In this document: one piece after another, positions 18,279-26,674 of the stretch
How positions within the stretch are numbered: position 1 is the first letter of the stretch
How the letters are laid out: every line of letters begins with the position of its first letter
Source of the DNA: DAIDKA01 sp049792815
GTDB lineage: Bacteria; Pseudomonadota; Gammaproteobacteria; Steroidobacterales; Steroidobacteraceae
Assembly: GCA_049792815.1 (NCBI GenBank)
Contig: JBARBG010000057.1
Location: 13,648-77,647 of the forward strand
DNA: 64,000 nt
Direction of reading: 5' to 3'
Position numbers and translations under genes: made by a program
Notes under the pieces: model-generated
Databases searched by the model: none
What the model was told of the DNA's origin: nothing
The model's input: the letters and a program-made list of their open reading frames with translations, nothing else

Positions 18279-20285
18279 GTTCGCGTGCGTGTTGAAAAGG
18301 TTGTAGAGGCTCAGCTGCAACTTCAGATTCGGACTGAATCGGTAACCCGCGTCCAGGTTGAATTCCCCGTAGCCCGCGTCTTGCGGAAACTGACTGCCAT
18401 CATTGATGGGATAGGGTCCGAGCTTGCGCCACTGCAGACCGCCGAACCAGGGCCCGAGGTGGTTGAGCAGCACGCCGAATGAGCCGATGAATGCCGGGGC
18501 AGCGGCGATCCAGGGACCCGGCAGGTCAAACGCGGCCACATCGCCGCGATAGCGCGCGTGCGAAAACCCCAGATCGGTATTGAACTCGATCCACTGCCGC
18601 GGATGATACTGTGCGGAAAGTTCGACGCCGCGCCGGCGGCTGGGCGCGCTGGCCGCGTCCTGGCCGACATCGGCGTCGTAGGCCAGCTCCGAATCGAAGT
18701 CCTGTTGAAACACCGCCAGCTGCATCGACAGCCGCGCGATCACATCGCTGCGAATGCCTAACTCCAGGCCCTGGGTTGGCGCCAGCAGCGGTGTCGCACC
18801 GGCGCTGCCGGGCACACCTTCCACCGGCACGGTCCCGAATACCCCGCGCACATCATCTGAATGAAAGCCGCGACCGGCACTGAAATACAACTCGGTCTGG
18901 GCGAAGGGCCCCAGGATCACGCTGCCCTTGGGCTGCAGCAGCGTCTCATCGGTGGTCCCCTGAAAGCCGGTGGTCAAACTGCGATCGCTGGCGCGGTAGT
19001 ACTCCTCGCGCACACCCAGCACCGTGCGCAGCCACGCCCGCCAGTGCGTGGTGTCGGCCAGATACGGCCCCAGGTCCAGCAGATGCACCTGGTCGGCGTT
19101 GCAGACGCCGCCGGGGGCGTCGACCTGAAGCGCGGGTCCTTCCACCTGCGGCACTGAACAGTAGTCGAGCGCGCTGCGGTACCGGGTATGCAGGCGGTTC
19201 ACGTACGCGCTGTCATCGCGCACCTGCACTGCGACCTCAGTCTCGTTCTCTAGGGTCCCCAGCATCGTGCCGAAAACACCCGCCAGCAGGCCCCCGGTGA
19301 CGGTGCGTGTCTCGGTCTGCTGCTCCTGGTCGCCATTGACCGGATCATTCAGGAAATGGGTGAAGTCGTTCCAGAGAATCATCCGACTTTCGATGTAGTA
19401 GGCGCTGGACCTGAACTTCCAGCCCGGTCCGGTCGTGGCGTAGTGCACCGACAGGCTGTGCCGCTGCGAGAGATTGCCATCGCTGGGATCCAGGGTGCCG
19501 AAGCGGCCGATCAACCCCTCCTGGATGGCGCGCAACGGCTGGTCCGTGGTCAGGTTGCCCTGGCCGTGGAAGTACAGGGCCGTGACGGCGTAGCCGTTCT
19601 CCTCGGTACCGTGGCTGTAGCGCAGCGCGCCGGCGACCTTCTCGAAGTCGTCAGCATGCGTGAACGGCCCGTCCACATGACCATAGTAGGCGCCCCCGAG
19701 GATCCGGTCGGTGGCGCTCAGGTGGTCCGTGCCGCCGGCGAATACGTTGTAGACGCCGAGCGTGCCGGCCGCGAGCGCGACCTGGTCGGGAACATCATCG
19801 GCCAGCTTCATGTGGGTCGAGGCGACGGAGCCAAAGTCGCCGATCGCTGCGTAGTACGGGCCCTTGGTGTAATCGAGCCCATTGGCCAGCTCGGGCATGA
19901 TGAAGTTCAGGTCCGAATAGCCCTGGCCATGGGTATTGGTCGGGCGATTCACCGGCATGTCATCGACGAAGTTGGCGATGTCGGTGCCGTGATCCAGGTT
20001 GAAGCCGCGGGCCAGGTACTGATTCGCCTTGCCTTCGCCGGAGTGCACGGTGACCACCAGTCCCGGCACGCTCTCCAACAGCTGCCCCACCCGGTACGCC
20101 GGACGCAGATCAAGCTCCTGCTCGGTCACCGAACCCTGGCTGGCGGTGGTGGCCGTTCCCAGAAGGTCCAGGCGCGAGGCGGTCACGGTGACCTCCTGCA
20201 GGGCCTCCTCGCCCAGGGCAAGACTCGGGCAGGAGCAGGCCGCGAGCAGCAGTCCCGCCGACAAGGCGTGGTTGGGAAACTTCAT
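18159..20285 (-). CDS. TonB-dependent receptor
   Basis: A 708-residue outer-membrane receptor with a signal peptide (MKFPNHALSAGLLLAACSC), TonB box/plug start (ALQEVTVTASRLDLLGTA), plug stretch SVPGLVVTVHSGEGKANQYLARGFNLDHGTD, and a barrel ending in SGVLKLTLYL. The highly polar THGQGYSDLNFIMPEL segment following FVDDMPVNRP marks a subfamily whose ligand I do not know. There is no linked iron or sugar gene. Upstream on the same strand, 87 bp away, lies the padR-pspC pair, so it may be independently transcribed. The protease-like frame runs through its last 120 bp on the opposite strand. Confidence 0.88.
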   Translation of the reverse strand: MKFPNHALSAGLLLAACSCPSLALGEEALQEVTVTASRLDLLGTATTASQGSVTEQELDLRPAYRVGQLLESVPGLVVTVHSGEGKANQYLARGFNLDHGTDIANFVDDMPVNRPTNTHGQGYSDLNFIMPELANGLDYTKGPYYAAIGDFGSVASTHMKLADDVPDQVALAAGTLGVYNVFAGGTDHLSATDRILGGAYYGHVDGPFTHADDFEKVAGALRYSHGTEENGYAVTALYFHGQGNLTTDQPLRAIQEGLIGRFGTLDPSDGNLSQRHSLSVHYATTGPGWKFRSSAYYIESRMILWNDFTHFLNDPVNGDQEQQTETRTVTGGLLAGVFGTMLGTLENETEVAVQVRDDSAYVNRLHTRYRSALDYCSVPQVEGPALQVDAPGGVCNADQVHLLDLGPYLADTTHWRAWLRTVLGVREEYYRASDRSLTTGFQGTTDETLLQPKGSVILGPFAQTELYFSAGRGFHSDDVRGVFGTVPVEGVPGSAGATPLLAPTQGLELGIRSDVIARLSMQLAVFQQDFDSELAYDADVGQDAASAPSRRRGVELSAQYHPRQWIEFNTDLGFSHARYRGDVAAFDLPGPWIAAAPAFIGSFGVLLNHLGPWFGGLQWRKLGPYPINDGSQFPQDAGYGEFNLDAGYRFSPNLKLQLSLYNLFNTHANSSGYYYTSRLAGEPAAGMDGIQVHPLEPFSGVLKLTLYL

Positions 20286-20372
20286 CGGGCCCGGATCATG
20301 GCCGGGCCCGATGCGGTACTCAAAGGCGTTACGGTTAACGCGCCGTTATCGCTCGCGCGCTACGCGCCTGAT

Positions 20373-21560
20373 TTACAGTGAAATCGAGGTCTTCACCGAG
20401 TCGGCCGGCTGCTGGCCGAAAGCGGACTGCAGCGCCTGGACCACATGCTGCAGGAAATCCTGCACCTCGGGCCAGTGGTGCACGATATACCAGCCAAAAG
20501 CCAGCAGCAGCGACAGCCAGATGATGCTGCCAATCATGCCCATCAGCGCGTGGGCCGGACTGTAGGCGCCCACATGACCGTAGTAACGGGCCATGCGCAC
20601 CTGCTGATTGAGCGTGCCGTAAATCACGCACACCGCCACGATGCCCACCCAATGCGGTACCAGCGCCGCCCAGTCCCAGCCCATGAGGGGCCGCCCGTGG
20701 ACCGCGCCCACGATGGCAACCAGGAATCCGACCAGCAGCACGATATGCAGCAGTGCACCTACGGGTCCGAAGCCTGGGGCGCCGTAGTGATACGGCGCGC
20801 CATGCCAGCCGTACGCCGGTGGGGGCGGCGGCGGCGCGCCGGGGGCGCATCCCGACCAGCCACGCCGTTGCCGGCGCCACTGCCGCCGCTGATCGCGCCA
20901 AATGCGGCGCTGGTCGCGCCATTGCTGGCGCCAGTGCTGACCGGCATCAAAGCCGGACTGGGGCCGCTGCGGCCGACCGATCAGCTCCTCGGCGCTGAAG
21001 GGTTTGCCATGCGCCGCCGCCATCTGCTCGGCGGTCACCGCCATCGGCACCACGATCAGCATGACTACGTAGACGCTGGCACCGATGCCGCCGGTGAAGA
21101 CGGCAAACACCACGAACAGCACCCGCACCAGGGTCACGTCCACACCGAAGTAGGCGGCCAGGCCATTGCACACGCCACTGACCATCGCACCCTCGCGGAT
21201 GCGGAACAGATGGTGGGGACCGGCGCCGCCCGCGGCCGCCTGCGCACCGGGCGGATCGGCCGTGGAATGCGTGCCGCTGTCGCCCTGCCCCGCCTGCCCG
21301 GCCTCGCCGGTCTCCACCGGCCCCATTTCCTTGAGCACCAGCGCGACCTCTTCGGCCGTGACCACATTCTTGTGGGCGCTGACATAGCGCGCGAGTTTGT
21401 CGGCGATGGCCTGTTCAAGATCGGCGAGGATCTCAATGCGGTCAGGATCGCCGGTGAGTCGCGTTTCGGCGCTCTTGAGGTAGGCGGCAAGCGCCGCGCA
21501 GCCCTCCGTTTCGATCTGCCAGGCGTTGCCGTTCAGGCTGATGCTCGTGACCGTGCGCAT
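20373..21560 (-). CDS. PspC-domain membrane protein with Trp/Arg heptad repeats
   Basis: A protein of about 395 residues. The N-terminal 80 residues form an HAAS-like region often seen beside PadR regulators. The PspC domain follows at about 118-180 (LFRIREGAMVSGVCNGLAAYFGVDVTLVRVLF and a transmembrane segment ending VPMAVTAEQ). Next come three near-identical heptads (QWRDQRR, IWRDQRR, QWRRQRR; about residues 213-233), a proline stretch, and two further membrane segments. PspC proteins sense or respond to envelope stress at the inner membrane; the Arg/Trp repeat probably contacts lipid head groups or nucleic acid (inference). The start at 21560 follows the padR stop by 2 bp and has GGGAG 8 bp upstream; an overlapping TTG at 21566 is possible. 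Confidence 0.82.
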   Translation of the reverse strand: MRTVTSISLNGNAWQIETEGCAALAAYLKSAETRLTGDPDRIEILADLEQAIADKLARYVSAHKNVVTAEEVALVLKEMGPVETGEAGQAGQGDSGTHSTADPPGAQAAAGGAGPHHLFRIREGAMVSGVCNGLAAYFGVDVTLVRVLFVVFAVFTGGIGASVYVVMLIVVPMAVTAEQMAAAHGKPFSAEELIGRPQRPQSGFDAGQHWRQQWRDQRRIWRDQRRQWRRQRRGWSGCAPGAPPPPPPAYGWHGAPYHYGAPGFGPVGALLHIVLLVGFLVAIVGAVHGRPLMGWDWAALVPHWVGIVAVCVIYGTLNQQVRMARYYGHVGAYSPAHALMGMIGSIIWLSLLLAFGWYIVHHWPEVQDFLQHVVQALQSAFGQQPADSVKTSISL

Positions 21561-21562
21561 GG

Positions 21563-21886
21563 TCAAACTCCCAGGTCTTCGATGGTTTTGTTGATGAGGC
21601 GCCAGTAGGCGACCAGCTCGGCGAGCTGCGCCTGACCACTGGCGGTCAGGGCGTAGTACTTGCGCGGGGGCCCGGAGTCGGACTCCTTCCAGTCGTAATC
21701 CACCAAGCCGTCGCGCCGCATCCGGCTCAGCAGCGGATACAGCGTCCCCTCCTGGGTCGCGAACTCGGTGTCGGCGAGCTTGCGCAGGATGTCGGCCACG
21801 TAGACGCGATCCGCGGCGATGACCTTGAGAATGAGGAATTCGAGCAACCCCTTGCGCATTGGCCCGAATTTTTCGTTGGCAGCCAT
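21563..21886 (-). CDS. PadR family transcriptional regulator
   Basis: A 107-residue winged-helix regulator of the short PadR-s2 type. Family features are FGPMRKGLLEFLILKVIA, the helix-turn-helix ADRVYVADILRKLADTEFATQEGTLYPLLSRM, and the wing DYDWKESDSGPPRKYYALTASGQ. It forms an operon with the downstream pspC gene, a pairing common in bacteria. A perfect 8-8-8 inverted repeat begins 20 bp upstream of the start codon, so autorepression of the padR-pspC unit is likely. The inducing signal is unknown. Confidence 0.9.
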   Translation of the reverse strand: MAANEKFGPMRKGLLEFLILKVIAADRVYVADILRKLADTEFATQEGTLYPLLSRMRRDGLVDYDWKESDSGPPRKYYALTASGQAQLAELVAYWRLINKTIEDLGV

Positions 21887-21906
21887 GAAAGCCCTTGCTC
21901 CAGTAC

Positions 21907-21930
21907 GCTACCTTTTTATCACAAGGTAGC
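21907..21930. promoter_or_regulatory. PadR-type operator
   Basis: Perfect inverted repeat GCTACCTT and AAGGTAGC with an 8-bp spacer. The arm and spacer lengths suit PadR-family operators. It sits directly upstream of padR, where binding would block the padR-pspC promoter. Confidence 0.7.
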
Positions 21931-21971
21931 TTTAATTGGAAGCGGGCCGGCCGCCTGGGGGTTGCGGGGCT

Positions 21972-23003
21972 TTAAGGGGGGCGTTTTTCCCCTTTTCGGC
22001 CCCCGGGCCACCCCGTTCCCTGCTTGTAGGTCCGGTTGCCCAGGAACACCGCCTCGACGCGGGTGATCTTGCCGCCCTGGAATTTCCACGCCTCGGTGTT
22101 CAGCACCTCATTGGGCCACTGCGTGGAGGGCATCATCGGGTAGGTGCGGCCATTGGGCATGGTGACGGTCTTGACGGTGCCGCGCCGGCGAAAGTCGAAC
22201 ACGGCGAAGATGATCTGCCGCTGCACATCGATGATGGGAAAGCGCGGGTTGTCGTACTCGTTGATGAAGGCGTAGACGCCGGTGTCGAGCTGCCGGGCGC
22301 AGCCCATGCCCAATGAGACACGAACGGCCGCCGCCCAGTCGTCATCGCGGGCCAGGGGCTTCAGCGGCACCGGCGGCTGATCATGCGGACCCAATGCCAT
22401 GACCATGCCGTTTTCGAGCCGCACGCAGGACTCGCCAAAAGGCGCGAGCGCCCCCTTCGCGAGCGCCACCGCCCGCATGTAGCCCAGCGCACCGTCGATC
22501 AGCTGCTGGCGCGTGAGCCGCTGTGCTTGCGGCTCGACTTTGTCCCACAGCGGCTCGTAGGCCGGTTGAGTCAGCGACGCCGGGGCGTCGCGCACGACCA
22601 CCGTCTCGATTTGCGTGAGCACACCGGCCGCGACCTTCAGGCGCACCATCAGGTAGCCGGGGGTACCGTTTTCGCGCATGGTCACGTAGCTGGCGACCCC
22701 GCCATTGGCGGGATCGAAAAAATCGTGCCGGTACGGCCCCAGGCCCGAGAACGTCACCCACAGCGCCTCGCCCAATGGGATGGCGACGCCGTCCTCCGTG
22801 AACCGGACCGTGGGCGCGACCTTCAGGCGCGATGCATCGTGGGCCTGCAGCGCCTGCAGGTACCGGTCCATCTGCGATTTCAGACAGGCCTCATCGCAAT
22901 CGAAGTGAGTCGCGGCAAGTGCGGGCCCCGCCACCCCTAGGCCCGCCAGGCACAGCGCGAGCGCGCCGCGGCGCAGGACCTGGTGCAGCTGGTTGGTGTT
23001 CAT
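21972..23003 (-). CDS. Exported DUF8021-like protein (paralogue 1)
   Basis: A 343-residue exported protein with a signal peptide ending near GPALAATHFDC. The mature part starts with a CxxxC pair (CDEACLKSQMDRYLQAL) and continues with the pattern of DUF8021-type proteins: VRFTEDGVAIPLGEALW, a Phe/Asp-rich loop, YLMVRLKVAAGVLTQIETVVVRD, and a second ligand-like half near residue 300 (WKFQGGKITRVEAVFL). The fold is probably SnoaL-like (inference). No enzymatic residues can be named. It overlaps the preceding paralogue by 4 bp (ATGA), and a lignostilbene-dioxygenase-like gene starts the operon. A role in handling that enzyme's products is a guess from context only. Confidence 0.7.
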   Translation of the reverse strand: MNTNQLHQVLRRGALALCLAGLGVAGPALAATHFDCDEACLKSQMDRYLQALQAHDASRLKVAPTVRFTEDGVAIPLGEALWVTFSGLGPYRHDFFDPANGGVASYVTMRENGTPGYLMVRLKVAAGVLTQIETVVVRDAPASLTQPAYEPLWDKVEPQAQRLTRQQLIDGALGYMRAVALAKGALAPFGESCVRLENGMVMALGPHDQPPVPLKPLARDDDWAAAVRVSLGMGCARQLDTGVYAFINEYDNPRFPIIDVQRQIIFAVFDFRRRGTVKTVTMPNGRTYPMMPSTQWPNEVLNTEAWKFQGGKITRVEAVFLGNRTYKQGTGWPGGRKGEKRPP

Positions 23004-23938
23004 GGATGCGAATTCCTCGACCAGGGCGACTTCGAGTAGTACGGGGAGCCGATGAAGTCCGCCTCAACCGGTCCCACGGCGCCATCGATGATCTTGAAGG
23101 TCTCCACGAAGCTCCAGGTATGCGGCTCCTGGAAGGGCGAGGTCCGGGGCGTGCCATCGGTGAGCTTGAAGTCAATCACATTGCCCTTGTGATCGATGAA
23201 GCCGCGGAACATCACGAGGCCGCGCGCGTCGTCGACCATCAGTGGCTCGCGCCGCACGCGCACATTGAAGAGATAGGTACCAAGCTTGAATGGCCCGGCG
23301 CAGCCATTCGGGGCGGTCTCCATGCCGTTCTCGATGCGATGGCAGAACGGTGCGAACCGCGTATGCAGCGTGCCGTCGTTGTGGGACAGCGTCGCGAAGT
23401 AGCCATCGGCGATGCGGATGAGTTCGGCGCGTGGTCGGCGCTGCGCGGGCGTGAGCAGCTGCCGGGTCAGCGGGTCATGCGTGAGCTTGGTGACATCGCC
23501 GAAGGGTGTCGGCGGCGCGCTGATCAGGCGCTTGGTCGAGAGCAGGTGCTCGACTTCCACGATCTTGCCGTGCGCCACACGCAGGCGGATGGCCAGAAAA
23601 GCCGGCGTGTTGCCCATCATGATGGCGGTATAGATGCCGGCGTTGCCCGTGGACGGATCCGTGAAGGTCAACGGCGGGCCGACCTCGGACGTGACGTCAT
23701 CCCAGCTGCCATCCGGAAACGGCAGCTCGACATTGTTTTCCATGAACCGCACATGCGCCGCGAACGGTGCCTGCGTGGCGTCGCGGTGGACATAGGCCGC
23801 ACGGTACTGATCGGCGATCTGTGTCAGGCAGGCATCATCGCAGGCCGCCTGCGCGGCGGATATTCCCGCCACCAGCGTCACCGCGATGCCCACCGCCCGC
23901 CACCCCTTCCGCCACGAATCCTCAAGGTTCAAGCGCAT
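23000..23938 (-). CDS. Exported DUF8021-like protein (paralogue 2)
   Basis: A 312-residue exported protein, paralogous to the next gene. The signal peptide ends near ISAAQAACDD, followed by the same CxxxC start (CDDACLTQIADQYRAAYVHRD), VRFMENNVELPFPDGSWDDV, FLAIRLRVAHGKIVEVEHLL, and a C-terminal IIDGAVGPVEADFIGSPY. The two share layout rather than close identity, so the duplication is old. The stop overlaps the start of the following paralogue by 4 bp, and the carotenoid-oxygenase-family gene ends 23 bp upstream. The three genes therefore look like one operon. The function is unknown. Confidence 0.72.
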   Translation of the reverse strand: MRLNLEDSWRKGWRAVGIAVTLVAGISAAQAACDDACLTQIADQYRAAYVHRDATQAPFAAHVRFMENNVELPFPDGSWDDVTSEVGPPLTFTDPSTGNAGIYTAIMMGNTPAFLAIRLRVAHGKIVEVEHLLSTKRLISAPPTPFGDVTKLTHDPLTRQLLTPAQRRPRAELIRIADGYFATLSHNDGTLHTRFAPFCHRIENGMETAPNGCAGPFKLGTYLFNVRVRREPLMVDDARGLVMFRGFIDHKGNVIDFKLTDGTPRTSPFQEPHTWSFVETFKIIDGAVGPVEADFIGSPYYSKSPWSRNSHP

Positions 23939-23961
23939 CGCAACCCCCTCGTTGTTCTCAT

Positions 23962-25434
23962 TTACACCAGCGGCAGTTCATCCTTCCCGGCCCAGGTACC
24001 GTGCACCTGGGAACTCAAGCGGAACGGCAGGATCACCCGCGCCACATCGCCATCGCCCAGATGCTCGGCATCCGCGATGATCAGCTCCGAACGCATCTGC
24101 GCATAGTTGGAGCAGACACCAATCAGGTATCCCTGCCCCTCGGCCGCGCCGCGCGGCACGAAGGTGCATTCCTGCAGCGAATGGGTCTTGCCGGCGAAAT
24201 ATCGATCGATCTTGCGCGTCTGCAAATCGAAGCGCCCATAGGAGTTGGGAATCGAAGCCGGCGCGCGCGGACCGGCACGTTCGCGGTCATAGGGCATCTG
24301 CGGATCGCTGAAGCCCGTGTAGATGTAACGCGAGGCCAAGGACAGGGTGCGCGGGTCGACCTTGCCGATGTCCACCACCGGCATGTCCCAGAGCAGCTCT
24401 TCCTGCCAGGTGTCGGATGGCGAATCCAGGTCCAGCGTGAACTTGCGGATGAAGGCACGGGCCTTGGCGGGATTGAAGGCAGCGCCATCGACATTGGGAA
24501 AGAAGGGAAAGAAATTCGAGTCCCAGAACGGCGCGTACAGGATCACCTTGTTGCCGTCACTGTAGGCATTGAAGGTGTGCATGTGGCAGCGGTTCGGGCC
24601 CTTGAACCAGCGCATGTCCTTGGCGTTGCCGTCGCGCGGCATCACACCGATGTAGCCGGGCTTGGTTGCGTCCCATCCCCAGTGGATCTTGCCGGCCTGC
24701 AGGCGCTCCAGGCTGGTCACGTAACCGGAGAAGGGAATCACCACATGCCGGTGGGTGAGCGCCATGTCGTGGACGATGCTCACATAGGGCACCTTGACGC
24801 GCACTTCATGGCGCACCTTGCCGGTGCGGTCGATGGTGCAGATGAAGAGGTCATCCGAGGCGAGGCCGGTGGCCTCATAACCGAACGCCACCATCTCCCC
24901 GGTGAGCGGATCAAGCTTCGGATGGGCGGTGAAGGTCTGACTCTTCCAGCCGCCCTGGAAATCCCAGGGGCCGATGGTTTCAAGGGTGTTCGGATTGATC
25001 TGGTGCGGCAGCCCATCCTCTTTGGTCATGAACAGCTTGCCGCCATGAACCACCGGCGTCGTGTTGGACACGGTGCGCAGGTTGGGATGCGCGGGATCAC
25101 GCACCGAGGGATCATCGGTGTAGGGATTGCGGTAGTAGCCGTAGAGCTGGTGGCGCGCCTCGCGCTCCTTCTGCAGCCGGTGGGTATTCACGAAGCGGCC
25201 CTTGAAATCCACCTTGCCGCCCTTGAAGCGGAAGCAGCTGACATAGCCGTCGGCATTCAGGATGGCATCGTCCGGAAACTTCGGCGGGTAGTACCACTCA
25301 TAGCCGGCGCGATAGAACGCCCCGTCAAGGTCCTGCGGAATCTTGCCGACGACTTCGCAGTCCTCCAGCGAGACTTCGAAACGCAGCGGCGAATTGAATC
25401 CCCGCCCCGTCAGGCTTTCTGAGAAATCTGCCAT
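23962..25434 (-). CDS. Carotenoid oxygenase family, lignostilbene dioxygenase-like
   Basis: A 490-residue non-haem iron dioxygenase of the RPE65/carotenoid cleavage family that splits an alkene bond into two aldehydes. Four Fe-binding His are visible: His171 (FTAHPKLD), His222 (SIVHDMAL), the His pair at 284/286 (CHMHTFNAY), and the C-terminal His of VHGTWAGKDELP. The N-terminal part (DCEVVGKIPQDLDGAFYRAG, GYYRNPYTDDPSVRD) resembles lignostilbene dioxygenases. A Tyr at 100-101 and Lys138 (FMTKEDGLP) sit where, as I recall, those enzymes contact the substrate phenol. There is no signal peptide, so it acts in the cytoplasm. I chose ATG 25434 over an in-frame TTG at 25446. Two exported DUF8021-like genes follow in the operon. 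Confidence 0.87.
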   Translation of the reverse strand: MADFSESLTGRGFNSPLRFEVSLEDCEVVGKIPQDLDGAFYRAGYEWYYPPKFPDDAILNADGYVSCFRFKGGKVDFKGRFVNTHRLQKEREARHQLYGYYRNPYTDDPSVRDPAHPNLRTVSNTTPVVHGGKLFMTKEDGLPHQINPNTLETIGPWDFQGGWKSQTFTAHPKLDPLTGEMVAFGYEATGLASDDLFICTIDRTGKVRHEVRVKVPYVSIVHDMALTHRHVVIPFSGYVTSLERLQAGKIHWGWDATKPGYIGVMPRDGNAKDMRWFKGPNRCHMHTFNAYSDGNKVILYAPFWDSNFFPFFPNVDGAAFNPAKARAFIRKFTLDLDSPSDTWQEELLWDMPVVDIGKVDPRTLSLASRYIYTGFSDPQMPYDRERAGPRAPASIPNSYGRFDLQTRKIDRYFAGKTHSLQECTFVPRGAAEGQGYLIGVCSNYAQMRSELIIADAEHLGDGDVARVILPFRLSSQVHGTWAGKDELPLV

Positions 25435-25539
25435 GTCGCCCCCCAAACCAGCGGTATCGGGAGCTGACCATAGAGACCGGGGTGGGCCGCGTCAATGTTC
25501 CAGGTTGCAGCGTCAATCTGGCAGGGGGACACTTGCGCA

Positions 25540-25806
25540 ATGGCAACCGGTTGGGCAGGCGAAGGCGCAGTCAACGAACAGATCGAGGCGACCGTGAAGG
25601 ACGCCGTCGAACGCGCGCGCCGCCAGCTACCCCAGGGGCCGGGACTTGACCATTGCGCCGAATGCGGCGCAGTCATTCCCGAGGCCCGCCGGGCGGCGGT
25701 TCCGGGCGTACGGCTATGCCTGGCCTGTCAACAGGCCGCTGACGCCACCGCGGCGAGCGTCCCTGGCTACAATCGCCGCGGCAGCAAGGACAGCCAGCTG
25801 CGCTGA
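25540..25806 (+). CDS. DksA/TraR family C4 zinc-finger protein (YbiI-like)
   Basis: A small protein of 88 residues with one C4 zinc finger (CAECGAVIPEARRAAVPGVRLCLACQ) and a short N-terminal helix (EQIEATVKDAVERARRQLP). This is the stand-alone YbiI form of the DksA/TraR family, too short for the full coiled coil of DksA. Larger members modulate RNA polymerase through its secondary channel; the role of the short form is unclear. I chose the ATG at 25540 as the family-length start. The gene is divergent from the carotenoid oxygenase gene and its stop is 4 bp from the convergent BON gene. Confidence 0.85.
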   Translation: MATGWAGEGAVNEQIEATVKDAVERARRQLPQGPGLDHCAECGAVIPEARRAAVPGVRLCLACQQAADATAASVPGYNRRGSKDSQLR

Positions 25807-25810
25807 GCTG

Positions 25811-26128
25811 TCAACTGAGGCTCAACTCGTTCTTCACCTCGACGACGCCCGCAACGCTGCGCGCGTCAAACCCAGCCTTGACGATGTAGTCCTGGGTCAA
25901 GGCAACGCCCGTCAGCGTCACCACACCATCGTGAGTGGTCACGGTGATGGAAGGCGCAATGGAGGGCTCGTCCCTCTGCAGCTTGTCCTTCACGTTCTCG
26001 GTGATCTGCAGGTCCTGGTGGTTTGCAGGCGCATCACCCACCGTGGCACGGTCTGCCGCGTACGCCAGCACACCCGTCGCCAGCAACGCTGCGGTTGCGA
26101 CCACGGTCAACAGCGGATTAGGTTTCAT
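25811..26128 (-). CDS. Exported BON-domain protein
   Basis: A 105-residue periplasmic protein: signal peptide (MKPNPLLTVVATAALLATGVLAYAAD), then one BON domain from about residue 38 (DLQITENVKDKLQRDEPSIAPSITVTTHDGVVTLTGVALTQDYIVKAG) ending with the usual VAGVVEVKNELSL. BON domains bind phospholipid membranes, and OsmY-type proteins are induced by osmotic or envelope stress. It appears as a single gene, with no dedicated partner visible. Confidence 0.9.
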   Translation of the reverse strand: MKPNPLLTVVATAALLATGVLAYAADRATVGDAPANHQDLQITENVKDKLQRDEPSIAPSITVTTHDGVVTLTGVALTQDYIVKAGFDARSVAGVVEVKNELSLS

Positions 26129-26207
26129 GATCCATCTCCTTCACTGAACAGCCCGATTTTACCGCAGTGCACGCACAATGGATTCGCCATCCTTGTGAAC
26201 AATGGCT

Positions 26208-26226
26208 GTGCCATCATTGATGGCAC
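26208..26226 (+). promoter_or_regulatory. Hairpin immediately before adhesin-E-like start codon
   Basis: Perfect inverted repeat GTGCCATC and GATGGCAC with a 3-nt ATT loop, ending 1 base before the ATG at 26228. It occupies the place of the ribosome binding site, so it could restrict translation, or serve as an operator. Confidence 0.45.
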
Positions 26227-26227
26227 G

Positions 26228-26674
26228 ATGCTACGAAATATCTCGCTGAGCGCTGCGGCCGCCCTGTGCGCCACGATATTGCTGCAAACTGTGGCGCGCG
26301 CCGAACAATGGGCCTATGCCATGCAGACCGGTCATGGCAATCATTCCATCCAGGTGGATGTGGACAGCATTGCGCAGCGCTCGGGCTACATCGCCGCGCG
26401 GCTGCTGTATGAGTACCATGGGACTGCGGCGGCACGCTCGGTGATCGTGGACGGCGCATTCGATTGCAAGGCGAATCGCTTCCAGGTGCTCAGTCGTACG
26501 GAATACTCGGCGCCCGAAGGCGGCGGCAACGCGGGCGCCACCACGCATTTGGAGCTCGCCGCCGAGCGCTGGCGGCCGGCGAGCGCCGACCCTGAGACCT
26601 ACGCCATCATCGATTGGGTGTGCGGAGTGGCCGCCCACAAGCTTGACCAGCCTCAGGCCGGTTCCATGCCGTAA
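26228..26674 (+). CDS. Exported surface-adhesin-E-like protein
   Basis: A 148-residue exported protein. The start at 26228 gives a good signal peptide (MLRNISLSAAAALCATIL, cleavage near VARAEQ). The mature part resembles the surface-adhesin E (protein E) family found as small secreted proteins in many proteobacteria: a VDVDSIAQRSGYIAARLLYEY strand pair, a first Cys in GAFDCKANRFQVLS, and a second in YAIIDWVCGV that would pair with it. The family match is from pattern only and is moderate. No ribosome binding site is obvious, since a hairpin occupies that position. The last 22 bp overlap the convergent substrate-binding-protein gene. Confidence 0.65.
   Translation: MLRNISLSAAAALCATILLQTVARAEQWAYAMQTGHGNHSIQVDVDSIAQRSGYIAARLLYEYHGTAAARSVIVDGAFDCKANRFQVLSRTEYSAPEGGGNAGATTHLELAAERWRPASADPETYAIIDWVCGVAAHKLDQPQAGSMP

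Noticed and set aside
20445..21608. Plus-strand open frame of 387 codons opposite pspC
   Set aside because: His/Gly-rich artefact of the Arg/Trp repeat and proline segment in pspC; no domain.
22832..24106. Plus-strand open frame of 424 codons opposite the DUF8021-like pair
   Set aside because: Arg-rich shadow frame; the minus strand carries paired signal peptides and Cys motifs in both paralogues.
23767..25422. Long plus-strand open frame of 551 codons antisense to the carotenoid oxygenase
   Set aside because: The antisense frame has no domain pattern and low-complexity Arg/Gly/Ala composition, typical of open frames opposite GC-rich genes; the minus strand carries a clear family match with four iron His.
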